NCBI GenBank assembly: GCA_021014945.1
Contig: MU266736.1
Location: 1 to 18,097, forward strand
Direction of reading: 5' to 3'
DNA: 18,097 nucleotides
Source: Leucogyrophana mollusca
Lineage: Eukaryota; Basidiomycota; Agaricomycetes; Boletales
A program made the translations under genes and the position numbers. Positions 10,165 through 18,097 of the stretch are shown in pieces. The stretch's first letter is position 1, and the number at the start of each line of letters is the position of its first letter. A model generated the notes under the pieces. The model was not told the DNA's origin and searched no databases. It worked only from the letters and a program-made list of their open reading frames with translations.

Positions 10165-11000
10165 GAGCCAAACATCCGTGCACGAAAAGAGCGCATAAGG
10201 ACCCCTTCGACAACACCCAGCCGAGAGGACTCGACGCGTCCATGAGTGGTTGTGCTGAAACCCGGTGCGCGGGTGTGACGATGAGCGGAGGTGTTGGATT
10301 GATTGCGTATGTTAGTGGCTTGGGGGAGCGTTGAACTTGAAGCTTGTTTTGCTTACGTGAAAGGTAGACACCCACCTTACATAAGCACCTCGTTGCTTTG
10401 CGTCGCCCTCCAGTCGCCCAAAGCTTGCCCACAGCGATCAACCTGAATCCAACCCCTGATTAATTGGTCTTGTCCCTTTTTATTTTCTTCCCTTCCCTTC
10501 CGTTTGTCATCGAATCTTAGCTATAGTGAGCTATTTTTTATTCCTTAGAAGCCAACCTTTGTCCTTATGTTTGCGTCCTCTCTTCGATCATGCGCACTCA
10601 CTGCAACTCGTGCGAGTCGTGAACGTCTGTCAGTGTCGGTGAATATGTGCGTATGTCTGATGATAAGATCGTCGCTGTATACTGATCATCATGATCGGTA
10701 GAGAAAGATGGCTGGCAGATTCGATTGAGCTTTCGAGTTTCAAGTTTACAGCTACGCTGATAGGACAGCCCGTTGAATCAAACCAGCCAAATCCATGGTC
10801 CATGGCACGCCATGCTCACTAACTCAAGCTCCCATCACAGCTCCTCCCGCTCCCGCTCCTCCTCCATCTCCCATCCATGCAGCTCACCCCAACACAGATA
10901 CCCCCCCCCCCCCTCTCGCACCGCCCCAAACCCTGCGTCCGCATCTCCGTGCAGAGCGACAGTGTTCTCCAATCCATGTCTGAAGGCCCGTGTAGTCGAT
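10165..11000. other. No recognisable gene; pyrimidine-rich and C-rich tracts
   Basis: Between the DAK remnant and the periodic repeat I see no coding sequence I can support. The stretch 10460-10560 is T-rich with CCCTTCCC tracts. The segment 10830-10920 is strongly C-rich, with a run of 13 cytosines at 10901-10913. Proline-rich open frames here are by-products of that composition. Confidence 0.5.
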
Positions 11001-11004
11001 GCCG

Positions 11005-11175
11005 GCCCTTGGAGTTGGTGGGTTCACTGTCGGGAGTTGGGCAGACCGGTCCTTTGGCGACGCTGGGGCAGAGTGGTCCTTTGTCAAGACATGGACCTTT
11101 GATGGGCGTGGGTTCACTGCTGAGTCCTGGCCAGCTTGGTCTTTTGGTGGATCCCGGGCAGCCTGGGGTTGGTGT
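11005..11175. repeat. Degenerate repeat with 9-nt periodicity
   Basis: A TGG(T/A)C(C/T)TTTG-like word recurs at about 11046, 11073, 11091 and 11136, with spacings of 27, 18 and 45 nt. The word GTGGGTTCACTG occurs at 11018 and again at 11108, 90 nt apart. All these spacings are multiples of nine. Read on the plus strand it gives a three-residue pattern (GQT-GPL-ATL-GQS-GPL); on the minus strand it gives recurring KGP and SEP triplets. This could be a low-complexity coding relic or a minisatellite; I cannot choose the strand. Confidence 0.6.
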
Positions 11176-11300
11176 AACAGGGCGCGCCTGAGGCGGGTTA
11201 TAGAAGCGCAGGTGTTTTACCTCCGCGCGAAGCTCCAGGTTGCTGGCGGGGAGGCGTTGGCATGGTGGAACCCCATGCTCTTTGCGACAAGCTAACAAAA

Positions 11301-11640
11301 TTAATCGTACCCAAAACTGTCCCTCAGCAGGTCACCCAGTATCGCGTCCATTGTGTCTTTCTCACGGCGCACCTCGGCGCTGGTTATCCTGTGTGGCGTG
11401 CAGCTGACGTGTAAAGTGGGTGGGTTAGAAAGACGGAGTAGGATGGGATGGCACGTATCCTGAAGACGCGATGATGCACATAGCACACAGCACAACCACG
11501 CGTGCCCGGCTCCAGCCACAAATCGAAATCCCATTCCCGAAACCACGAAATAATCCAAGCGAGAAACCACACACCTCAGCTCCTCGATCAGCCTTGCGTG
11601 CATCTCCATCGCATAGCGCAATTTGGGTTCGAGTTCGAGC
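11301..11640 (-). CDS. Unrecognised candidate C-terminal exons
   Basis: On the minus strand an open frame reads LELELEPKLRYAMEMHARL, then IEEL, and ends VRREKDTMDAILGDLLRDSFGYD before a TAA at 11303-11301. The two helical, charge-rich ends may be joined by an in-frame intron of 186 nt (11574-11389, GTGTGT...ACACAG), which would drop the cysteine- and serine-rich middle. I do not recognise the family. The context (broken genes on both sides) makes a relic as likely as a working gene. Confidence 0.3.
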
Positions 11641-11695
11641 TCGAGCGTCAGTTCAGTTTGAGTGCAGCCTGTGCAGGTGAGAGAGGGAGACGTAC

Positions 11696-11970
11696 CGGAG
11701 TGGATACCACTCCGCCCTCATCGAAGACAAAGCCGTCGACCTCTACGTCCTCGAGCGCGCATTCGCGTTTACCCACTCCGACTCGGAGCCGCTCTCCGCG
11801 TCTGTGTTGGCCGCATATGGGCGCGCATGGGCGGTGCGCAGTGGGCTTCCGTCAAGAAGAGGCTGGACGACGGTCAGTTTGTCAGTTTCGCTCTCGCACC
11901 TGTTCTTTTTGCTGAGGGGTCGACATATGCAGTCCGGCTGCGCGGGGGGAAGCGGGGCATGGTCGGGTAG
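11696..11970 (+). pseudogene. Bud32/PRPK (KEOPS kinase) C-terminal remnant
   Basis: The plus strand reads YHSALIEDKAVDLYVLERAF, where Bud32 kinases have the segment after DFG. It then runs into SVLAAYGRA; one frame lower, GAQWASVKKRLDD continues. A 60-nt intron (11873-11932, GTCAGT...TGCAG) joins this to VRLRGGKRGMVG and a TAG stop. Bud32 proteins end in VRLRGRKRSMVG, so the match is specific. Damage: a one-base frameshift near 11827-11832, a changed C-terminal motif (GKRG for RKRS), and no upstream kinase lobe, HGDLTTSN loop or start codon; an in-frame TGA sits at 11678. A working Bud32 is a small atypical kinase/ATPase of the KEOPS complex needed for tRNA t6A formation. This copy is dead unless the frameshift is a sequencing error and the 5' part lies elsewhere. 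Confidence 0.75.
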
Positions 11971-12394
11971 GAGAGACTTTTCAAATTTAGTGTTACTGTA
12001 CTTTTATGTACCCATGGATGCGAGGTGGGATAACGAGGATTCTAGGCGTTCAAGTGAAGACAGCCAAGAGCCAAATGAGACAAGTAAAATTCTCTACGGC
12101 TCCAAGCCTCGATGAACGTTACTTGCAGAGTGATCCATTGATCTTGGACCTCGAAGGTGAACTGCCATCTAGTCCTGCGTCACAGTAAGTTGGTTAGCTT
12201 CTGAAGCTTTGCGCTCCAGATAGCCATCTTACAGCTCCACTTGACCAAACTATTGCTCTTCTTCTCCCACCTACGCCCTTGCCCGCTCTGAAAACCTCTC
12301 CGCAAATAGCCGCAATGTCCTCCCCGCCGCCCACGCCCGCCGCGCGCCCCAGCCGAGCAACCTGGAGAAATCTGTGCTTTACACGGCAGCCCAT
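11971..12394. other. No assigned gene; one short open frame of unknown value
   Basis: After the Bud32 stop, a plus-strand frame (12006-12188) ends in SLDERYLQSDPLILDLEGEL next to a GTAAGT donor-like site at 12185. It looks somewhat protein-like but has no recognisable family, start exon or continuation. I note it only as a possible exon fragment. Confidence 0.3.
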
Positions 12395-12673
12395 TCACAG
12401 CACCAACCGCATTCGCAACCGTGCCCGCGCCATCGGAGGCGGGGTCTGCGGCTCGATCTTGAAGGTGCTGAACGCGGGCCCGGCGGCGGGGGCAGGGGCC
12501 CAGAGACACGTGACAGTGTCGTCGCCTTGTGCAGCTTCCTCAGGGGCAGCTGGGGGTCCAGGGCGTGGCGCAGACGGTGCGGGGAGTGCGGCGAACTCGC
12601 CTTCGCTGGTCGAGTCGACGTCGTCCTGGATATCAGAGCGGGAGAACGACGGCGATCGCGAGCGTGACATCAC
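12395..12673 (-). CDS. Unrecognised candidate N-terminal exon, divergent from the TAF11 copy
   Basis: The minus-strand frame starts MMSRSRSPSFSRSD, followed by DDVDSTSEGEF, a proline/alanine-rich run and GDDTVTCLW, then loses any pattern. The start lies about 110 bp from the TAF11 start on the opposite strand, so the two could share a promoter. The TVTCLW ending recalls the first cysteine of fungal C2H2 zinc-finger proteins that begin with an acidic, proline-rich tail. However, no second cysteine or histidine pair follows. If real, it is a truncated remnant. Confidence 0.25.
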   Translation of the reverse strand: MMSRSRSPSFSRSDIQDDVDSTSEGEFAALPAPSAPRPGPPAAPEEAAQGDDTVTCLWAPAPAAGPAFSTFKIEPQTPPPMARARLRMRLVL

Positions 12674-12782
12674 CGAACAAGCATCAAAGAAGTAATATCA
12701 ACCACCGTCGTCGCCGCGTGTCACGGTGACCGCGCTGTTTGGCCCTATTTGTCCCTAACTCGCTTCTTTTGCGCCCCCCACA

Positions 12783-13647
12783 ATGAGCACGCCTACAGGA
12801 CGCGGCGCATACCCTAATGTCTCCTCCGACGCCCCACGCCCCGCAACAATCCCGACCCAGGGCACACCGGTCCGCATAGTTCACGCCCCTCCAGTGGTCC
12901 GCCCCCGCAGCCCAAGGCGATCCCCAGCCGTCCTCCCAGCAGCCACACGCCCAGGCCCAGGCCCAAATCATGCCCACTCCACCCACCCAGCCGGATGCCC
13001 CGGGGAGGAGGACGGCGACGGCGAGCCCCTGTCCGTCATGACGCGTGACGGACGACGCCATTCCGCCGAGATGTAATGGCGGGGCGAAAGCAAGGACAAC
13101 CTCAAGTACGTCCGTCCTTCCCTTGTCGTCGTCCCACCTCACACACACCGCAGAGTCTTCATGGACAACTTCAGCCAGGCACAGTATGATCGCTTCGAGG
13201 CGTACAGGAGACATGCACCACCCAAGCAGGCTGTGCGCAAGGTACGCACAATCGCCTTTCACCCTGCTTTCGTGTTCTCGCTCACGTGTTATACACGGGT
13301 GGCGTAGCAGACGACGGGCCAGCAGGTCTCCCAGCCCGTCTCCCTGATCGTCGTGGGCTTCGCAAAGGTTTTCATCGGCGAGATCGTGAAGAAAGGTGCG
13401 CGTCGGTGTCCTTTTTTGTGCAATATGGTCGTGGTATTTCATTGTTGTTGACATCCCACTCTTCCCCTTTCTTGTGCCTTTGTCTCGCCTGCCTCCTCCC
13501 CGCTCCTCCCCGCTCCTCCCTCCCCCACCCAACACACCCGCCCACGTAGTCTAATCCCACCGTGGCGAGTCCGGGCCCCTCACGCCCGACCACCACCGCA
13601 AGGCCTACTAGCTACACCAGGCCGAGATGGGCCGTGTAGGGAGCGCG
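12783..13647 (+). pseudogene. TAF11 (TFIID subunit, histone-fold) pseudogene with intact introns
   Basis: Exon 1 (12783-13105) starts ATGAGCACGCC after a pyrimidine-rich leader. It encodes a proline-rich tail, then EEDGDG, and ends WRGESKDNLK. Exon 2 (13154-13241) reads VFMDNFSQAQYDRFEAYRR and KQAVRK. Exon 3 (13308-13395) reads TTGQQVSQPVSLIVVGFAKV and FIGEIVKK. Exon 4 (from 13550) reads SHRGESGPLTPDHHRKAY and LHQAEMGRVG. This order and wording match the TAF11 histone-fold domain, the TFIID subunit that pairs with TAF13. In-frame stops stand at 13074 (TAA), 13552 (TAA) and 13609 (TAG), and two or three residues seem lost at the exon 2/3 junction. Introns are 48, 66 and 154 nt with GT...AG ends, so the copy arose from genomic DNA, not from reverse-transcribed mRNA. 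Confidence 0.8.
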
Positions 13648-13649
13648 TG

Positions 13650-14200
13650 CGCGGCGGGGGAGGCGGATTTTTGCAAGGTAGGTGAGGGGGTGTTCATGTA
13701 CCCGTCGACTCCTGCACAACTCCGTGAGTGCGTGACGAAGAGGAGTTCGCGAGACGGGCTGTGCCGAGCGGGAAGGGCGCCGGCAGGGTGGGAGTTCTTT
13801 ACTACACTGTATCAATTGACCGTGTTGTTGTAAATCTGTAGACAACATACTCAACTATACCCTCGCCTGGCATGCACTGTGCCGCCCCAGTGACTACACC
13901 ACTCGTAGCCATTATACAGTATGCTGCCCCCCGCACATTTACACAAGCATGAATTATTAATGGGGTCGTTGCCATCGATTTGCCGGGGATTCAATTTCCT
14001 CTTAATGCACCAATGTCGAATTCTGGTATGTGCCCTCGAACCCGATATACTTTTGGTGTACATCGAGTTGCCGACGTTTTGGTGAGTATTTTGTTGCCCC
14101 GTTTTCTCAACGTTACAAAGGGATTCGGTCAAAATCGTATAATGCAGCGAGAGCGCTGGTAATGCATCAACACAATTGTACCGTGAGGCGGGTATAGATC
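13650..14200. other. No recognisable gene; locally A+T-richer
   Basis: After the TAF11 remnant the reading frames show no family features. From about 13800 to 14180 the DNA is more A+T-rich than its neighbours and could be intergenic sequence. No repeat or RNA gene is visible. Confidence 0.45.
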
Positions 14201-14213
14201 GAGGAGGGGAAAG

Positions 14214-14770
14214 CTAACGACGCAAAGAGATTCCCGGACACCTTTCCCCGAAGTCAAACACCCCATCAAACACCCACACGCCCCGCTCCGCGAGGCTCCT
14301 CCTGCAGGCCCTCGCGATCCAGGAGGTAGCCAGCTTCGGCCCCCCGCGGGTACTCTGAGAACAAGGCGAACTCGGGAGGGAGGAAAGGGAGGGACGTGGA
14401 TGGCGTCCCTGGTCGAGGAGACGGTCGCGCCTATGGTTTTTCGCCCGGGGAGGGTGCCGCGGATGAACGAGACGGCCATCTATGCGTATGATTCGGGGGC
14501 GTCGCGCCGGGGACACTATTCGACGATCTGTGTGCGTTGGTGCAGGCGTGCCCATAAAAGACTCACCGCCCTCATGTGCATTCAAGCCCGCAACGACGTC
14601 CCGACCACATAGAGGTTGTCCTGCCGCGAAACTTCATCGTGAGGCTAAAGCCAACGACTTGACGATGTGCGCCGAGTGTTCGGCGCCCATCGCGAGTCGG
14701 CGGGATCCAGGACTGATGTCGCAATTGGCGAAGTGGCGAGTGGATGGGTTCGAGGGGAGATATCTGCAGG
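14214..14770 (-). pseudogene. Frame-hopping coding-like remnant, family not recognised
   Basis: Three minus-strand frames each give a short protein-like piece in successive order: AVSFIRGTLPGRKTIGATV and IHVPPFPP (about 14460-14370), then SEYPRGAEAGYLLDREGLQE (about 14355-14295), then LAERGVWVFDGVFDFGERCP (about 14290-14230). The frame change between them is what one expects from small deletions in an old gene. Near 14770 a CCTGCAG acceptor-like site precedes more open sequence. I cannot name the family, and chance is possible in this G+C-rich DNA. Confidence 0.2.
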
Positions 14771-15588
14771 TACAGTAAGTCATCGCTGGCATTTTGGAGA
14801 AAAAGACAGGAAAACTTGCATGGAACCGAACGGGAAGTGAATGGCGCCCCAAAAACTAGAGACAGAACAGCGCAGACAAAACGTGAGACTCACAGGCCGA
14901 TCTGTCAATGGCAGCGCTGGCTACTAGTACCAACACGCCAGACTCGCTCGGGAGAGGTCTTGTAAGCGGTGGATTCCTGCGCGAGCGGGGAGCTGACTTG
15001 GCGGGACGGGAGAGCACGCTCGAGTTTCAGGCCTCTTTGCTGGCCATGGTAGGGAGGTTCCGGAGAAAACAGCGCTTGCGTGGGCGTAAGTGGAGTCAAA
15101 TATTAATGGGTGTTTGCCTGAGCGGACGGCCCGGGTGCTGCAAGAAACATCAAAGATGAGCGCCGGATGGGGCTGTATGCGTTCGGCGAGACGAATAGAA
15201 ATGGTTGACGTCGTGCGAGACCGTGCCCACGACAGTTCGGCCACTCTCCCTCAACCATCTCGGAACCCCCTCGCACAGTCCAACAGCAACCAATATTAAT
15301 CCGAGTTCGTCTATCACTCCCTTCCCCCACCTAACGAGCCACCGCAGACCATCCCCACAGCACTAACCGATCCCGAGTTCTCCTGCTCAGTAATTGATGC
15401 GTGCTGATCGGGGACACAGGGCAGAGTGGCATCACACCTGGTGAATATGTTCTTTCCCTACCCACGCCAGGCGACGCCTCGAGCTTTATGCTTCAACCAC
15501 CGTGGTGGGGAGACGTATCTCTCATGTCAGCTCCGCCTTTTCCGACCCAAAAGCATGCCGCCCCCCAGAGCTACGGTCCAGCCGGAGT
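14771..15588. other. No recognisable gene
   Basis: Open frames on both strands (for example minus 14924-15244 and plus 15401-15715) carry no motif that I recognise and no convincing exon joins. I see no repeats longer than chance in this stretch. Confidence 0.4.
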
Positions 15589-16811
15589 CTATGATATAGT
15601 AGACCCGGCAGCTCGTTTGCACCCGCACCGCCCCCTCGTGATGTCGAATGATGACCGGAAGCTTAGTGTCACGCTCGACGTGATAGGCTGGACGGGACAG
15701 GAGACGCCGAAGTAGGGTGTGCAGGTGCTCCGCAGGCGCACATTCATTATGCAGATGCCGAACGCATCGAGGGATTTCGACACAGACGCTTTCGTAGTGT
15801 GTCTTAAGCGGTGCCGTTTCTTCGCACAGGTGTCAATGGACCGAGAGCGATGGGTCTGGCGATGCTCTGGCGGGGATGATGACGCCGACCGCAGTGATGT
15901 GTTGGACGGACACTGCTGCGAAGAATGGGGAGTGGGACGATGTATTGTACGTGGGGGGCTGTGTGAAGAGGGCATCGTCCGTGGGCGTGGCGGGGACGTG
16001 CGTGTCGTGGACGCTGAGGACATGTGGGGCGACGTGGCTGCGGGGGACGTGGCTGATTGGGAGGCACCCGGTGGAACTGCAGGTACAGGCCTTGCGTGGC
16101 TGGGCGAGATCAACCTGGTGTGAATGCGGGAGGACCAATGACCGTCATGATAGCGATACGGGCATTGTGCGGGACAGCAGAAGGTGTTGAAGACAACGAG
16201 ATGTCGATCACCGGAAGGGGCTGAGGCTCGGCTTCGCAGTGCGGAGACACGGGGGCGAGACGTGCGATTGAGTTCTTCCCTGTGAGATCCAGGTTCACGG
16301 AGAACGACGAAAAACCTGGATAGCAAATATTAGTTTACCTGAGAAAGAGGGTTCCACTGGGTAATCTTACTCGTGGAACACTGCATACTTTGGCCGAGAG
16401 CCGCCTGTATCGCTGAGGGGCCTCCGTCAATAAGGCATCCGTCTACGGGGGAGAATACACAGGTAAGCAACGAATCAGAAACGCAGCGCCTAACGCACCG
16501 AAAACGCCCAACAAAGAAAATATACATGTTTCGGGGTGCATGGGGTCGGTACCGGGGGGGCTCAGTGCTGCATGGGAGTCAGGTCCGCCGCGGTACAGGG
16601 TCTTGTGCCGTCCACCTATGCCCGAAATTCGGAAATGTCAGGCGGGGGGCGAGGGTGCATGAGAAACACGAGAACATACCTAATATGCCATCCCCGGGCT
16701 CCTGCATTTGCTTCCGCGTGAGGTGTGTTGACCCTAGGCTCGCAGACTCGCCCAGTGATGTCGGAAAGATTCTGTGGACATAAGGAAGTCGGGAGGGCGT
16801 GGTGGATCATT
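15589..16811 (-). CDS. Possible decayed or unrecognised spliced gene
   Basis: A minus-strand ATG at 16811 follows a pyrimidine-rich leader and begins MIHHALPTSLCPQ. Downstream are several intron-like GT...AG segments: GTATGT...CATAG (63 nt, ending near 16633), GTGCGT...CCGTAG (ending near 16446) and GTAAAC...ATCCAG. Coding-like pieces include NLDLTGKNSIARLAPVSPH with PLPVIDISLSSTPSAVPHNA, and, in another frame, TPTDDALFTQPPTYNTSSHS followed by VQHITAVGVIIPARASPDP. The pieces do not join into one clean frame and I do not recognise the family. A degraded gene is the best guess; a multi-exon functional gene is not excluded. Confidence 0.25.
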
Positions 16812-17457
16812 TTAAGTGCGAGATCTGAGGACACGAAGAAACCAAGAAAAGTTGGAGGCGGACGAAGAGTCGGAGGCGGAATATGGGCTACTAGACGGTT
16901 CGCCTTGTTCTTCTTTGATATCGTGTGCACTGGGGAAGGGTCGTGATCGAGCGATATCCGATGCTGGGCGGCCCTAATACCCTCTAAACCAACGCATGTA
17001 AGTATACGTAAGGCAAATAAAACGCGATAACAGTTAAACAAAGAGCCGACGCTCACCAACATCTGCGTAAACGCCTCCTTGGTGAAGACACCTCCTCTGG
17101 CGATGGGAACGACGCCTAAGGCTCCGTGACAAGGGCGGGAATGCTCGAGGAAGGCGAGTCATTCGGGAGGCGGTTAGTGCTGGATGGGTTCGAGTCTAAT
17201 CGAGAGTCTTAAGGTGGGTCAGGTCGAATTTCGACAATGCGCAGCTTCCAGGTGACTGTCTGGGCTCTGAATCTCAAAGCTCGAAAGCGGAGATGCCACT
17301 GTAGAATGACGGTGTGTTCACAGCGCGTCTTCAAGTTCGTCGTGATCCAAGAAGGTAGCATGCAGACCACGCCACAATTAGTGCCTTCATCTCAACTTCA
17401 ACCGCTACACACAGCAGCCTCATAACCAATCGATAAACAAATCTCTCTCAATCGACC
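16812..17457. other. Upstream region of the second C2-NLR gene
   Basis: No gene can be supported here. Close to the start of the downstream gene there is a CCAAT pentamer at 17426-17430 and an A-rich, pyrimidine-flanked leader (CTCTCTC at about 17443) before the ATG at 17458. A minus-strand piece near 17060-17115 reads VVPIARGGVFTKEAFTQML next to a GTGAGC donor-like site, but it could not be extended. Confidence 0.4.
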
Positions 17458-18097
17458 ATGTCCAAAGAACCTGTAAAAATACAGTGTATATTGCGCAGTG
17501 GGTCCTTTTACCTCACGATCACGATGTTACTGAGTTTCCTCGCAACAGTCATCAGCGCTGAAAACCTCCCCCTTCCAAGCCGATGGACCAAGAAAGGCCC
17601 AAACGCTTTCGTGACAGTAAAGCTGAACGACATCAAACACGAGACAAGTGTCGCCGATCGCAACTCAAAGCCTACCTGGGACGAAGCATTTGAACTGTGC
17701 GTTGATCATTGCCGATCTGTTATCAGGACCTTGATGTATTCTTTCAAGCGTCGATGCGGAAGCCTCGTCCGTTCTTTCTCTGGATGTTCAGCATAAGCCA
17801 CGCCCTATGGGGCTTGTAGTCAAACTGGCAAGTATCAGTATCCGAGTCGAAGACCTCGTCCGTCGATCCCTGGGCGGTCAAGGTGAACTGGATGGTTTTT
17901 CGATGTATCTGAACCCAGACCTGAACCTGGTGACTTCGCAGAGGTTGAGCTGGACCTGAATAGCCGTCCTCAAGCACACTCTAACGAGAGTGATCCTCCG
18001 AGAATCAAGATCTCGCTATCGGTGATGGATCCGGGTGCTGTCGTCGGATCCCTCCTCCGTCCGCTAGACAGTGTCCTATCCAAGATCGATGATGTTG
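17458..18097 (+). CDS. Second C2-domain NLR-like gene (5' part; continues beyond window)
   Basis: Exons 17458-17497, 17549-17696, 17749-17882 and 17942-18097 onward join with matching phases (1, 2, 1) and give 159 residues plus one base. The reading begins MSKEPVKIQCILRIISAENL, then PNAFVTVKLND, SKPTWDEAFEL and SSVLSLDVQHKPRPMGLVV, then EVELDLNS and RIKISLSVMDP, a C2 fold of about 130 residues. The next residues, VVGSLLRPLDSVLSKIDDV, correspond to the helical segment that in the first NLR leads into its N-terminal domain, so a NACHT and sensor repeats are expected outside the window. Acidic calcium-binding loop residues are not evident. Unlike the first NLR there is almost no linker after C2. 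The exons were chosen because each intron (51, 52 and 59 nt) restores the C2 pattern; unspliced reading breaks it. Confidence 0.75.

Noticed and set aside
12684..13535. 283-residue minus-strand open frame
   Set aside because: It is antisense to the TAF11 remnant. Its Gly/Arg/Trp-rich composition comes from the complementary strand of proline-rich coding DNA.
17458..17796. 112-residue unspliced reading of the second C2 gene
   Set aside because: It ends in sequence unlike C2. Three introns in matching phases restore the C2 strands and the following helix.
17880..17960. Frameshift in the second C2 gene
   Set aside because: A 59-nt GTGAAC...CGCAG intron explains the frame change and matches the intron position in the first NLR.

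Overview
The window looks like genomic DNA of an agaricomycete (mushroom-forming basidiomycete) fungus. The protein-coding stretches are cut by short introns of about 48-80 nt with GT...AG ends. The clear protein families are fungal: a NACHT/WD40 STAND receptor with an N-terminal C2 domain, and a lineage-specific protein ending in an LVGWP-type module. All exon models were built by eye from reading frames, splice signals and family expectation; there is no transcript support.

Layout: (1) 60-1073 (+) is the 3' part of a conserved fungal protein of unknown function, with four exons visible. (2) 1074-2403 has no gene. It holds a perfect 13-bp inverted repeat and a purine-skewed, possibly LTR-like stretch. 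(3) 2404-8098 (-) is the main gene, a C2 / helical N-terminal domain / NACHT / WD40 NLR-like receptor modelled with 11 exons and about 1699 residues. It carries a 102-bp tandem duplication in the WD40 part and one in-frame TGA that is either removed by a 39-nt intron or is a real nonsense mutation. (4) 8166-9430 shows nothing recognisable. (5) About 9430-13650 is a graveyard of broken copies of conserved eukaryotic genes: a dihydroxyacetone kinase remnant (-), the C-terminal part of the KEOPS kinase Bud32 (+), and a TAF11 (TFIID subunit) copy (+) that keeps its introns but has three in-frame stops. A 9-nt-periodic repeat and two unrecognised minus-strand exon candidates lie among them. (6) About 13650-17450 has only weak, frame-hopping coding signals that I could not assign. 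(7) 17458-18097 (+) is the start of a second C2-bearing NLR-like gene, cut by the window end. Its three C2-domain introns sit at the same positions and in the same phases as those of the first NLR.

The most interesting reading is a pair of paralogous C2-NLR genes pointing away from each other, separated by about 9.4 kb of decayed, apparently duplicated housekeeping-gene DNA. If right, this is a birth-and-death NLR locus that has taken in or grown around a dead segmental duplication. The NLRs would act as intracellular non-self or damage sensors (NACHT oligomerisation switch, WD40 recognition surface, C2 probably membrane or protein docking). The pseudogenes are presumably passengers.
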